A stretch of 64,000 bases of DNA from Variovorax guangxiensis. GTDB taxonomy: Bacteria; Pseudomonadota; Gammaproteobacteria; Burkholderiales; Burkholderiaceae_C. Both the position numbers and the translations under genes were made by a program. The notes beneath the pieces are model-generated. The model had not been told where the DNA came from, did no database searches, and saw nothing but the letters and a program-made list of their open reading frames with translations. The stretch spans positions 62,001 to 126,000 of the forward strand of contig NZ_RXFT01000016.1 of assembly GCF_003952165.1 (NCBI RefSeq), read 5' to 3'. Positions 16,160 to 25,600 of the stretch are shown in pieces (the stretch's first letter is position 1; the number at the start of each line of letters is the position of its first letter).

Positions 16160-16828
16160 TCAGCGGTACCGGGCGAGCAGCGCCTGCAGTCGCTCCTTGG
16201 CTGGCGGCTTTAGACGCTCCGATCCTGCAAGCTCGCCAGCTTTGGCAAGGAGGCTGCTTTTCGCTTCGGCTTGCGAAGTCTTATAGAACTGCACAAGCTG
16301 CTGAGCATTGTCCGAAACAGCCACGGGGACTGGCTTTGAGCTGCCCCGATAGATCATCTTTTCCGGTCCTGGCAAGACACCGGATAGCTTAGGTTGAAGC
16401 ACAGTCAACATCGCGAGCTGGATGCCGATGGCCTCGACGTATTCCTCTTGATACCACTTGCCCTGGCTTTTCTCGAACGCCGTTTCGTAGCGCTGAAGAA
16501 TAGGTGGCAGTCCGTTGAGAATCTCGTTCGTGGCCTTCTCATTGCCGACGCCTGCGTGGGCGAGGCCATAGAACACCATGGCCGCGTTGTCCGCGTTCAA
16601 GACCGTGTCAACGCTCCTGCCGCCCTCGTCATGCAGCCAAAGGGGCTCATCTGGATATGCGACTTGTCGCTTCTCTGCCGCTCGCAACGCCAATACGTAT
16701 TGATTCAAGAGGCTGGAGCTTTGGATTGCCGGATATGGCAATGCGGGCAGCGTGGCACGCCCGCAAGCAGTCGTCGCAACGACGGCACAAAGCACAAGCA
16801 CTAGGCGGAGTTGGGGAATCTGCTTCAT
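16160..16828 (-). CDS. Putative lipoprotein of unknown function
   Basis: 222 residues. The N-terminus is a lipoprotein signal peptide ending in TTAC-G (lipobox Cys at about 22). The rest is largely helical with repeated leucine- and alanine-rich stretches, such as QYVLALRAAEKRQVAYP and the final KPPAKERLQALLARYR. I recognise no named family. It is upstream of the NYN gene with a 13-base gap, so the two are probably co-transcribed. Confidence 0.72.
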   Translation of the reverse strand: MKQIPQLRLVLVLCAVVATTACGRATLPALPYPAIQSSSLLNQYVLALRAAEKRQVAYPDEPLWLHDEGGRSVDTVLNADNAAMVFYGLAHAGVGNEKATNEILNGLPPILQRYETAFEKSQGKWYQEEYVEAIGIQLAMLTVLQPKLSGVLPGPEKMIYRGSSKPVPVAVSDNAQQLVQFYKTSQAEAKSSLLAKAGELAGSERLKPPAKERLQALLARYR

Positions 16829-16960
16829 GTCACCAGTGTAATCATTGGTAACCAGAAAACCATCCCATATTCGTGCGAGTCGACTGGTGAAACTACTTAC
16901 ATTTCTTCATGCCGAGAGGGCCAGTTGATGCTGCCCGCTCGCCCTCCCCAAATTGCGACT

Positions 16961-17284
16961 TCAGATCTCGAATTCCGACAAGGATTTGCCCGCAGCCAGC
17001 ACGTCAACTACCCACCTGGGCTTTCGTCCACGACCACCTGACCAAGTTTCACCGTTGGCATTACGGTATTTGGGAACCCCGATAGGGCGACCACCTTTGC
17101 TGCCTTTGGACGCAGCGAGCTTCAGGTCAGCAGCGGTGATGCCGTACTCCGCAATCTGCTTGCGTACTTCCTCGATCACCGTACCACGCTCGACTGCGTG
17201 AAGTTCCTTCGCTTGCTTCTTGAGTTGAGCAATCTTCTGCTCTTCTTGCTCGATTTGCAGGTTGATGTCGGCGAGCGATGTCAT
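16961..17284 (-). CDS. H-NS-family nucleoid protein (xenogeneic silencer)
   Basis: 107 residues, the usual length. The N-terminal coiled coil (INLQIEQEEQKIAQLKKQAK) drives dimerisation. The C-terminal DNA-binding block is typical of the betaproteobacterial H-NS/Bv3F group: PKYRNANGETWSGGRGRKPR at about 71-90 with the RGRKP minor-groove hook, then WV. Island-encoded H-NS proteins bind AT-rich foreign DNA and damp its expression; the AT-rich CDI immunity region on this island is a plausible target (inference). It seems to be transcribed alone. Confidence 0.92.
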   Translation of the reverse strand: MTSLADINLQIEQEEQKIAQLKKQAKELHAVERGTVIEEVRKQIAEYGITAADLKLAASKGSKGGRPIGVPKYRNANGETWSGGRGRKPRWVVDVLAAGKSLSEFEI

Positions 17285-17465
17285 TCGGGTCTTTCCAAGT
17301 GAGGTTGAGTGCTTGAATAATTCCGCAATTCATTGCGGCGCACGCATTGTGCTTGCAAACCTCCGAGGGTTTATCCGAATTTCGAACGCCTATGACTTAT
17401 TCACCCGAATGGTGAGTGAGTTGATGATTGAATGCTGGGCATGCCAGAGGAGTTGCTTTTGAGGT

Positions 17466-17681
17466 TCAGCCATCGCCAATTTTCTTGCGCTCTGCTCTCC
17501 GCGCTTTCTGATCAGGAACTCTTTGTGGATGATTTCGCCATTGAAGCGGGTTCCAGCGATCCAGGATGCCGGATTTGTTGGTACTGATGATTCGCTTTGA
17601 CTTCTCGCGCTTGAGAATTGTGGGACGCCGCTCCCGCTCTTCTCTGGCGGTGCTGTGTCGTTTCACCGCCGGTGGATTCAC
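17466..17681 (-). CDS. Possible small basic protein (71 residues)
   Basis: Begins with GTG overlapping the TGA stop of the upstream gene by four bases (GTGA), the classic geometry of translational coupling. The product is very rich in Arg and Lys (REERERRPTILKREKSKRII). I recognise no family, and a chance open frame cannot be excluded. If it is not a gene, 17285-17677 is a 393-base gap that also holds the H-NS gene's promoter region. Confidence 0.35.
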   Translation of the reverse strand: MNPPAVKRHSTAREERERRPTILKREKSKRIISTNKSGILDRWNPLQWRNHPQRVPDQKARRAERKKIGDG

Positions 17682-18412
17682 ATACGGATGGCACCTGTGA
17701 ACCGCTTGTAAGGAATCTGGGCATAGACCGACACGATCTCGTGCCAGTGCTCAAGCAACTGGCGAGGCACCGCATGCGGGTCGTTGGAGAAAGCTTTGAT
17801 GTGAATCGCGCGATCTTGCTCCAGCCTGACGAATGTCAGCCCCAGGCTCGCACTCCCCCAACGATTGAAGTCAAACCAGCTTGCGCTCGAGCCGTCGCTG
17901 GACAATGCCCCGATGACCGGATACTGCGGGTAGTGCCCCCAATCGCCAATAGGACGGCCCAGCATTCCGTCGAGAAAAGCACGACCGTCCTGGGTCGATC
18001 CATAGGTCAGGCTCGCCACGCGATGCTGCATCTCACGTTCCACCGCGACAGCGTCGGTCTCGAACGTCACATAAGCCTCTATGTGCGAATGGGGGGCGAC
18101 GGTTGCGTTGACCTTGCCATCGCTGACGACTTTGGCATCTGCGGCAAAGTAGAAGAAGTACTCACCGAACGGCTCACGGCCCCATGAATAGATATCGTCG
18201 AGGACGCCCGGTGCATCTGTATCGACGGGCCTTTGCATCAGGATGTCCATGGTCGCGTTCTTATCAAGTGCAGTTGCAGAGCCGAGTAGCTCATGGCGAT
18301 ATTGTCCGATAGCGGAAGTCCAACCTGCAGGTCGATGACCCATCAATTCGTCGAGTTGAGATTCATGTTCGCTGACTTTCTGGTTGCGGGGGTCGATGTC
18401 GACCAGAAGCAT
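17678..18412 (-). CDS. Conserved protein of unknown function, possible effector
   Basis: 244 residues if started at the ATG before LLVDIDPRNQ; this start overlaps the upstream AP2-repeat gene by 50 bases, and a later ATG at 18343 would remove the overlap. The sequence is acidic and aromatic-rich, with stretches such as SWGREPFGEYFFYFAADAK and IGDWGHYPQYPVIG, and has no signal peptide or membrane helix. The AYVTFETDAV and MLGRPIGDW parts look like an ordered globular domain. I recognise no family. Confidence 0.6.
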   Translation of the reverse strand: MLLVDIDPRNQKVSEHESQLDELMGHRPAGWTSAIGQYRHELLGSATALDKNATMDILMQRPVDTDAPGVLDDIYSWGREPFGEYFFYFAADAKVVSDGKVNATVAPHSHIEAYVTFETDAVAVEREMQHRVASLTYGSTQDGRAFLDGMLGRPIGDWGHYPQYPVIGALSSDGSSASWFDFNRWGSASLGLTFVRLEQDRAIHIKAFSNDPHAVPRQLLEHWHEIVSVYAQIPYKRFTGAIRM

Positions 18413-19412
18413 CTTGCGTGGCGATCTTCGCCTCGCGCACGACTTCCTCGACCGGATGGACCCGCGCCATTCCCTGCATCTGTGCGAGCTGCCTTTGCCG
18501 TTCGGCAATGGCAAGGCGCTCTGCATCCTCGCCATAGCGGTAGACACTGAACGCTTTTTGCAGGATGTTGCCCGGACCTACCCATGTCTTCGCAAGCCAC
18601 TGTCGCGGACGACCGTCGGGCCACACGATGCAGGTCACGCCCGGGATGCCCGTCTTGTTATTGCGTCGCACCTTCTGGGCGCGCTCCTTGCGCGCGACTG
18701 GCGGGTGGGCCGCCACGATCTCATCGCGCCACGCTTGGGCCAGTGCGAGTGCCACATCCCGCCCTCCAAGCTTCGCGAACGAGAACGTGCGGTTGAAGCG
18801 CTGTCGGTTGCGTTCGATCTTGACCCGCCAATGCGTCTGATGTTCGACGACCCCGTACATCGGCGCGCTTCGCAGGCCATTCGACAAGCGGTCGGCTTGT
18901 TGGCTATGTACGAGGTGAGTATCGTAGTGGGCCACCATGAGCAACAACTGCCGTTCGCGAGCCATGATCGCCAGTTCGCGTGCAGCCTGGCTTTCACGGG
19001 TGAATCGGTGGACTCGGCCAGGGCGGGCATCGGGGATTTGCGCGCCAACATCAAAATACTCACGCAGCACCGCGCCATTACCCAGAGGCGTTTCCGCCCA
19101 CCAACGTTCAGGGCGTCCATTGACGTCCCGTTGAAGCCGGATGCCACCCGGTTTGCCACCACACAATGCCAACTCGATGATGCGCCATCGGGTGATCTCG
19201 CGATGAGTGGCCATGACGTCATCGCGCCACTGCTGGGCTATCGCCAGCGCGGTTTGGACGCTACGTTCAGGGCGGTCTTGATTCCCGCCTTCCGAGCTTT
19301 TGAAGGCCTTGCGATGCGATATGCCATTGCGAGTGATCTCGACCACCCACCCGGCTCGTGCATTGCGCACGATGCACTGCATCGCAACGGGGTTGGGCTG
19401 GCCTTTGGGCAT
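18363..19412 (-). CDS. AP2/ERF-like DNA-binding repeat protein
   Basis: 349 residues that I read as four diverged AP2-type (integrase-like three-strand) DNA-binding units. They start near MQCIVRNARAGWVVEITRNG (about 11), GIRLQRDVNGRPERWWAE (about 90), MYGVVEHQTHWRVKIERNRQ (about 183) and TGIPGVTCIVWPDGRPRQWL (about 255). Each continues into a [KR]xF strand and an alanine-rich helix with ...A..WRDE or ...AERQRQL. Bacterial AP2 domains occur in homing endonucleases and mobile-element proteins; here no HNH or other nuclease domain is visible, so a DNA-binding role is inferred. The C-terminal 50 bases overlap the next gene. Confidence 0.65.
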   Translation of the reverse strand: MPKGQPNPVAMQCIVRNARAGWVVEITRNGISHRKAFKSSEGGNQDRPERSVQTALAIAQQWRDDVMATHREITRWRIIELALCGGKPGGIRLQRDVNGRPERWWAETPLGNGAVLREYFDVGAQIPDARPGRVHRFTRESQAARELAIMARERQLLLMVAHYDTHLVHSQQADRLSNGLRSAPMYGVVEHQTHWRVKIERNRQRFNRTFSFAKLGGRDVALALAQAWRDEIVAAHPPVARKERAQKVRRNNKTGIPGVTCIVWPDGRPRQWLAKTWVGPGNILQKAFSVYRYGEDAERLAIAERQRQLAQMQGMARVHPVEEVVREAKIATQDASGRHRPPQPESQRT

Positions 19413-19452
19413 TGCGGTTTCTAGAATCTCGCATTGAGATTGAAGGCAAGCA

Positions 19453-19638
19453 TCAAAACCCCGATTCCCACGGCATGGCCTCATCCGTGCCGCTGGACCC
19501 GCAGTACGCCCAGGGCTCGGAACGCCTGTAGCCGCCATAGCCAGTACTGAACTGCACCTCGTATGGCGGCAGCAATGATTGGTGAGGTGACTGCCGATAC
19601 ATCCGACTCAAGGCACAGGATTGCAAGGCCTCATTCAT
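19453..19638 (-). CDS. Possible small protein (61 residues), doubtful
   Basis: An ATG-started frame 15 bases after the lipoprotein gene on the same strand, rich in Ser, Tyr and Gly (YGGYRRSEPWAYCGSSGTD). Spacing fits an operon member, but there is no recognisable family. It could equally be a non-coding gap between the lipoprotein and AP2-repeat genes. Confidence 0.25.
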   Translation of the reverse strand: MNEALQSCALSRMYRQSPHQSLLPPYEVQFSTGYGGYRRSEPWAYCGSSGTDEAMPWESGF

Positions 19639-19653
19639 GGTATGGACGCCCAG

Positions 19654-20148
19654 CTAAAGGTCTTGTCGCCGCTTGCACGCCTTGTGTCCCGTCCACGCGT
19701 CGCTGTATGCCGGCTCCACAATGACAGGAAGCGACGTGTCGCCGATCTTTTGGGATACTGTCAACAAGCACTGGAGGCCGAGAATCTGGCCCTGAAGTAC
19801 ATATTGCGCGTCCGCCGTCGTGGCACGAAATGAAGCGGTCACACTGCATGACATAATTCCACTGCCGTAGGCATAGCCGACAAGAATGTCCTTGTTGACA
19901 GGAATCTTGTAGACAGTTTCGGCATGCTCCGGTTTCGCAGGCTCAGACTTGAAAAATCTTCCGCAGCCGCGGTCGTCGGCTATCGAGAAACTCAACGTCT
20001 TGGAGCCAGCACTTCCTGGTCGCCAACTTGTTATCTTTGAGGGGACGACTAGCATGGCGGACGGACCGTCATCGCTAGGCACGTACGGTACTGCCGAGAC
20101 ACAACCGCCCAGTGATATGGCCATCACAACGGCAAGAACTCGTTTCAA
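19654..20148 (-). CDS. Small lipoprotein downstream of the CDI locus
   Basis: 164 residues with a lipoprotein signal ending in SLGGC (Cys at about 16). The mature part has several cysteines (RGCGRFF, IMSCSV, LQCLL) and predicted beta-strands. It follows the TpsB gene by 29 bases on the same strand, so it is probably the last gene of the CDI operon. Burkholderia-type CDI loci often carry a small lipoprotein gene, bcpO, but between I and B; this one is after B, so the analogy is positional only. Confidence 0.65.
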   Translation of the reverse strand: MKRVLAVVMAISLGGCVSAVPYVPSDDGPSAMLVVPSKITSWRPGSAGSKTLSFSIADDRGCGRFFKSEPAKPEHAETVYKIPVNKDILVGYAYGSGIMSCSVTASFRATTADAQYVLQGQILGLQCLLTVSQKIGDTSLPVIVEPAYSDAWTGHKACKRRQDL

Positions 20149-20177
20149 GCAACCTCCACCAAGTGTCTGTGCTTCAC

Positions 20178-21938
20178 TCAGAAGCTGGCATTCAGATTAA
20201 AGCCCAGCGTGACCTTCGCAGTGCGATAGCCCTCCGGCTTGCTGATCGGTGTGCCGACGAAGAAGTCGTAGCTCAGTTTGCTCCACTGGCCTCGCACACC
20301 GACGACTGCGCCAGCCAAGCTGCGGCCGAGCAGATCGACCGTCGAGCGGCCGCCGACATGGCCATAGTCGGCACCGACGTACAGCTCTGCCCCGCTTTGA
20401 CCCACGGCCCATCCGATGTCGTTGCGGATGAGCCAGCCGCGCTCGCCCATCAGGCTTGTCTCTCCATCGAAGCCGCGCACCGTGTAGCGCCCGCCGATAG
20501 CGAAGCGGTCCTGCGGCGTCAGCGGCGTGCGATTCCACTGGGCGCGGATCAGGCCGGAGTAGCGCATCTTCTGCTCGCCCAGCTTGAAGGGCGCGTTGAG
20601 GCTGATGTCGGCGGTATAGAGCTTCAGGCGCGAAGTGCCCTCGCCGAACTCCTCTTCCGGCGCAGCACGCGAGCCGAAGCCACCGGTGCCGCGCTTGTAG
20701 GCCAGCGTGCCTTCCAGCGTCGCGTCACCGATGTACTCCTTGTGATTGAGGCTGAGCTCCCAGCCACCGACCACGCGGTGCTGCACCTCGACCTCGGTGT
20801 CGTCCACGAAGTTGCGCGACTCACGGCGCCAGCCCTTGATTGCCACGGTGGTCTTTCGGCTCTGGTCGCGGTAGACGAGACGTGAGAGCTTGACCTCGGC
20901 GTTGTTGGTCTTGCCGGCGTAGACGTAGTCCTGGTTCAGGCCGGTCACGCTCTGGTGGTACTGGCTGTTGGAGGCCGTGAGGCCCAGCAGCCAGTAGCCG
21001 TACGGCAGCGAGTAATGAACGGTCTGGCCCTCGGTGCCCTTGGCTGGGTCGCCGAAGACGTGGTTGTTGATGTTGTGGTTGGCGCTGACGTAGAACAGGT
21101 CGTTCAGGCCGAAGGGGTTGTCCAGGGACAGCGTGGCGCCGGCCTGGTAGCGGCCGGTGGCTTCGGTGCCACTGTCGTCCAGGCTCAGGGTGACGCGCCA
21201 CTTCTTGGACTGGACGTATTTGACGACGAGGTCGCTGTCGCCGGGTTTGGCGTTGGGGGCGGTCGAGGGTTCGATCTGGATGTCGGCTTCGGCGGTCGGA
21301 GCACGCTTCAGGTTCTCCAGACCCTGCTCGATGTCGCGCAGGTTCAGCAGGTCGCCGCGGCGGGCTGGGATGGCGGAGGCGAGCAAGGCGGAGGCACCAA
21401 GCAGTGTCGACGAGGACTCGGCCGTGGTACGAATGGCAGCAATCCGGCCGGGCACCAGCGAGAGCGTCAATGTGCCAGTCGACAAGTCCTGTGGGGCAGC
21501 GAGGGCTCGGGTGGTAACGAAGCCGCGGGCGATGACGGCTTGCTGGGCGCGGGCAAGAACCACGTTGACGCCAGCCGTGCCGAGGCAGCGGCTAACAGGT
21601 GAATCATTGCCTTCGGGACCGGACAGATCGGCGACGGCCCACTGGAAAGACTCGGACTGTTCGCCAACCAGCAACACGCGGTCGATGCGAAAGCACGGGG
21701 ACTCGGATTCGGGGATGCGCTGCGCGGGCGCAGCCGGCGCGGCCTGCGGTCGTTGATCGGCGGTGCGCTCGTTCTGCTCACGCAAGGCGCGCTCACGCTC
21801 TTGCTGCCGCTGTTGTTCGACAAAAGGTTGGGGGGTGCTAGCTGATTGAGCCCACGAACACAGTGATAGTCCCATGAGACAGGCCATCCATGCCCCTTGT
21901 ATGGCCGTAGGTAAGCCAACTTGGCTGCGTCTTTCCAA
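20178..21938 (-). CDS. cdiB: TpsB/CdiB-type outer-membrane transporter (FhaC/ShlB family)
   Basis: 586 residues. A signal peptide is followed by a Gln/Arg-rich linker (EQQRQQERERALREQNERT), two POTRA-like domains (about 75-230) and a C-terminal 16-strand beta barrel. The barrel has the family's conserved loop-6 motif in RFAIGGRYTVRGFDGE (near 485) and ends in an aromatic residue (NLNASF). FhaC/CdiB proteins export and expose the large TpsA partner, here the deaminase-tipped protein upstream. Translation probably begins at a TTG, because GGGAGGAAAA lies directly before it; the first ATG would remove part of the signal region. Confidence 0.93.
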   Translation of the reverse strand: MERRSQVGLPTAIQGAWMACLMGLSLCSWAQSASTPQPFVEQQRQQERERALREQNERTADQRPQAAPAAPAQRIPESESPCFRIDRVLLVGEQSESFQWAVADLSGPEGNDSPVSRCLGTAGVNVVLARAQQAVIARGFVTTRALAAPQDLSTGTLTLSLVPGRIAAIRTTAESSSTLLGASALLASAIPARRGDLLNLRDIEQGLENLKRAPTAEADIQIEPSTAPNAKPGDSDLVVKYVQSKKWRVTLSLDDSGTEATGRYQAGATLSLDNPFGLNDLFYVSANHNINNHVFGDPAKGTEGQTVHYSLPYGYWLLGLTASNSQYHQSVTGLNQDYVYAGKTNNAEVKLSRLVYRDQSRKTTVAIKGWRRESRNFVDDTEVEVQHRVVGGWELSLNHKEYIGDATLEGTLAYKRGTGGFGSRAAPEEEFGEGTSRLKLYTADISLNAPFKLGEQKMRYSGLIRAQWNRTPLTPQDRFAIGGRYTVRGFDGETSLMGERGWLIRNDIGWAVGQSGAELYVGADYGHVGGRSTVDLLGRSLAGAVVGVRGQWSKLSYDFFVGTPISKPEGYRTAKVTLGFNLNASF

Positions 21939-22032
21939 TTTTCCTCCCAGCTCGACTTCTTATTTTGAGAAACTCAATCACTTGAGGCAAAGCTCAAGAA
22001 AATGAAATTAAACCCTTGGCCGTGTCACGGGC

Positions 22033-22686
22033 TCATTCTTCGTAATAAATTTCGTCCACAACAAATGTCTTGCAGATAAAGGAGTAATCGCGAATCTGTC
22101 GAATTTCTTCCTCAGCAAGCCACTTCGAGGGTGCCAATTCAAGTTTACTTATCACCCACTCAAGGTCTGCAGCGGCTTGACCAAAGGTAGGAAACTTCAA
22201 ATACTCCTCTCGCGAGAGAGCGTCCCACTCCATTTTTTGGGTTGTAAGAGATTCAACTTTCCCACCAACTCCATCATGGACGACAAAGAATAGCTGGTTG
22301 CAATCTCCATGGCCCAAAAAGAAAGAGAAGCCTGAGATAAAAGCAAAAACAGAAGATCGAAAAACCGAATCAACAGGATTGGGCTTGCCAAGCGATTCAG
22401 GATAAGCGTAGATCTCATCCATCAATGAGATCATTCCATCCTCTAAACTTTGATAGTCAAATTTGAGAGTTACTTCTTTGACTATCAACTGATCCCACAA
22501 CCCCTCAATCTGCTCCCTCAGATCAAGCTTTCTGGGAAAGCCAACCTCTTTAATTCTGATTTCAATGTTTTTGTAGAAAACCTGAGCGCAAAAAGCAGAA
22601 AACACCATCTGCCGCTCTACAGGCAGCGCGCTTAGCCGCTGAAAGATTTTCTCAAGTTGCGAATTTTTTTTGATCTGAATCAACAT
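22033..22686 (-). CDS. Candidate CDI immunity protein (CdiI)
   Basis: 217 residues. Its ATG directly abuts the stop of the giant CDI effector gene (TAAATG) with AGGA before it, so translation is coupled. It is far richer in A and T than its neighbours and is acidic with many aromatic residues. No family is recognisable, which is usual for immunity genes because they vary with their toxin. Position alone (immediately after the A gene, before B) supports the assignment. Predicted to bind and neutralise the deaminase domain in the cytoplasm (inference). Confidence 0.75.
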   Translation of the reverse strand: MLIQIKKNSQLEKIFQRLSALPVERQMVFSAFCAQVFYKNIEIRIKEVGFPRKLDLREQIEGLWDQLIVKEVTLKFDYQSLEDGMISLMDEIYAYPESLGKPNPVDSVFRSSVFAFISGFSFFLGHGDCNQLFFVVHDGVGGKVESLTTQKMEWDALSREEYLKFPTFGQAAADLEWVISKLELAPSKWLAEEEIRQIRDYSFICKTFVVDEIYYEE

Positions 22687-25600
22687 TTACTGTCCTCGAT
22701 AAGATAGCCAGCGATCTGTTCCTGTACCATTTTTTGACGCTTTGTTTGAAAAGGTCACGCCAGGAGCATTTGTTATTGGTATTCCACTGGTTGTCTGGAA
22801 AATGGTGCTATTGCTTTCACAATTGGTGCACATTGGCTTGCTGGGGGCAAGAACGATGGATTTAATTTTAACCCCAGGCAGGGCTTCTGCAATATTTGTG
22901 ACGATTGCATTAACGGAATTCCCTTCCGCATGCACATTTACGCCACCTTTTGCCAAAGGAACAATGCCGTTGGCTGTAAGGAAGTCTCTAGCGTCACGGC
23001 TCAAGACAGTCCCGCCGCTCTGAGAACCCACCAGAATGGTAGAGCCGTCTTCCAGTGTGACGCGTGAAATGTTGATCGTCTTGTAGTTGCCAAGCTGTGC
23101 GTCCAGTGACTTGGCCAGCGCAACCAGTCCCTCGTCCCCTGCGGTCTCGTAGGCCTTGGCCGTATCAAGTGCCTTCTGCCGGAACGCCGCGGAGGCCAGT
23201 GTGTCGCTAGCCAGTGGAGTCCCCATCGCATCGATCATCTTCCCGATGTTCGGACTAATGGGAGGCAAGGGCGCGGCGGTTGCAGAGCCAGTAAACCATT
23301 GCTTGACCCCCGTGCTGAGTCCTCCCACGAGATCAGATGCAGTCTTCCACGTGATCCCCGCAGTCGAGCTGACTGCCTCCACAATCGCGGCGACCCTACC
23401 AAGGTCACTCGTCGCTATAGAGCCTTCGGCCGCAAGCCCGAACTCCACGAAGGCAGCACCAACGACCTCGCGCTGAGTTGGCGTGAGCGGATAGCCCGAA
23501 CAGTCGGTTGCGGCGGCGCAACTTTGAGCCAATGCCAGGACACCAGCGACGACGACGTTGCTCATGCTGCGAACGCCGCCCGTATCGTTCTGGTTGCGGA
23601 AAGCCTGATACAGCCCGGCAGCATCATTCAGCGCAGCACTGAGCGTATCCAGATTGGCTTTGCTGGGATCGAGCAAGGCAGCTTCTTTGGCTGCGGCCAG
23701 CTTGGTAATCGTGCCCTGCTGGGCTTTGTCGACCACATCCCATTTGATGCTTGTCGTGATGCGGCAACCAAGGTCATCACCGCACGCGGCAAGTTCCGCG
23801 CGTTTCTTGCGCTCTTGCGATCCACTCAGCTTGTTGTTGGCCGCTGCGTTCGCACCGGCCGCTGAGGCGATATCCACAGCAGCCTGGCCACCCCCGACGA
23901 GCGCCCCTGCCAGACCGGCCATCAACCGGCTGATCTGGACCGTTTGATCCTGATACGCAAGATTCCCGTCGGGGTTGTACAGGTCCGCTGTCAGGTGACC
24001 AACCAGTGCACCAATCGCGCCCGCACCACAGCCACTTCCAGAACTGATGCCGCTGGTACCACCTGCTCGGCCCGCTCCGACGACACACCCCGCAATGACA
24101 TGGGCGACATTACTGGTCAGCCCGTCGATGTCCGCCTGGCCGATGGCAAAAGCGCTCTGTGCCGCCAAGGTGTCCAGGAAGGCGGTTCTCAACCCATTCT
24201 TGAGGTTTTCTTCCAGGCTGCCACCATTGATCGCTGTTGCGACCAAAGCGCGCGCGGTGCTCGCCTGCAAGTTCTGCCCGAGTTGGGTGAAGAAGCCTTG
24301 GCTGCCGCCACCGACTGCCGGCAAGCCGAGAGGATTTAAGTCAAGGCCCGCCAACACGCCACCCGTAACGATGGCTGTCAGCAGGTTCTTCACATTGGCA
24401 CTGCTACCCAGATCATGCAGGGCCCCTGCAAGATCGCCTTGGTTGTTCGCGAGGGCAACTGCCGCTTGTCCCGCCAAGGCTGTGAGCCCCGCAGTCACCG
24501 CTCCACCCACAACCCCCGAGATGGTGAGACCCGTCCCAGTCAGGAATGCTCCGCCACCTGACAATGCAACGCCTTCCCCAACGCCGATAGCGGCCGAATT
24601 GCCAACTGCTGCGCCAGCACCTTGTGCAGCCCCGAAGCTCAAGTAGCTTGCGACCAGCGTCACAATGGCCGCACCTTCTGGCGTCAGCCCCTGCTTGTCG
24701 TAGTCCCAGGTTTTGTGGACTTCCTCGACACGCTGCCAATCGATCTTGCCGCTGAGCTTGGGATCATTGGCTAACTGGTTCACCCAACCCATGCCTGGCT
24801 GCTTGGAAAGCTGTTCGATACTGTCACGAGCGCCCAGGCCGGCCTGTACATGATTCGCAGTGACGGACAGGCTTCCAGCGTTGATCTGGTTGTAGTTCGT
24901 CGTCTGGTTGGTGCTTCCGTTGTCCCGGTTTACCTGGTAAACCACGTCGCGCCCCTGACTGGTCGTGCGCGTGGTCTCTTCGGTCGTCTGCGTTCCCATC
25001 AACAACGTATCAGCGGTCAGGCTCACTTTGCCCGGCGTGTTGATGGTCGTACCCGCCAAGGCCAATGTATCGGCGGCGGTGATGCTGACATTTGCGCCGT
25101 TGATGTTGGTTCGGGTCAAGGTCGTGGTATCCACCTCGGTGGCGGTGGTCTCCCTCGCCTTGATGCCTTTGCCGACATCCTTGAGGATGGCCATGCTGCC
25201 GAAGTCGTACCAGGCGCTCTTGCTGCTGGTCGTCCCGGTCACCGACTGCTTGTTCGTGGCCGCCTGAATGACGACATTGCCGCCCAGGATCTCGACATCC
25301 TTGGCTGCATCCACCAGCACGCCCTGCAAGAAGACACCGTTGTTGCCTTGCAGCAAGATGCCGCCGTTGCCGCTGGTGACGGTGCTTGGCGCAGCAATGT
25401 CGGACTTGACCTCAATGCCCGTGGTCGTCGCCTTTCCGGACGGCATGACAAACCCCATGGCGGCGCCAAGCGCACTGATTCCTCTTTTTTGTTGATCCAG
25501 TTCGACACTGACGTTCGAGGTGTTGCGTCCTTCTACGACCGTGAGGTTGCGTTCCGCCACTATGGCAACGCCATCCTTGCCGCTGATGCTGGAGCCAATG

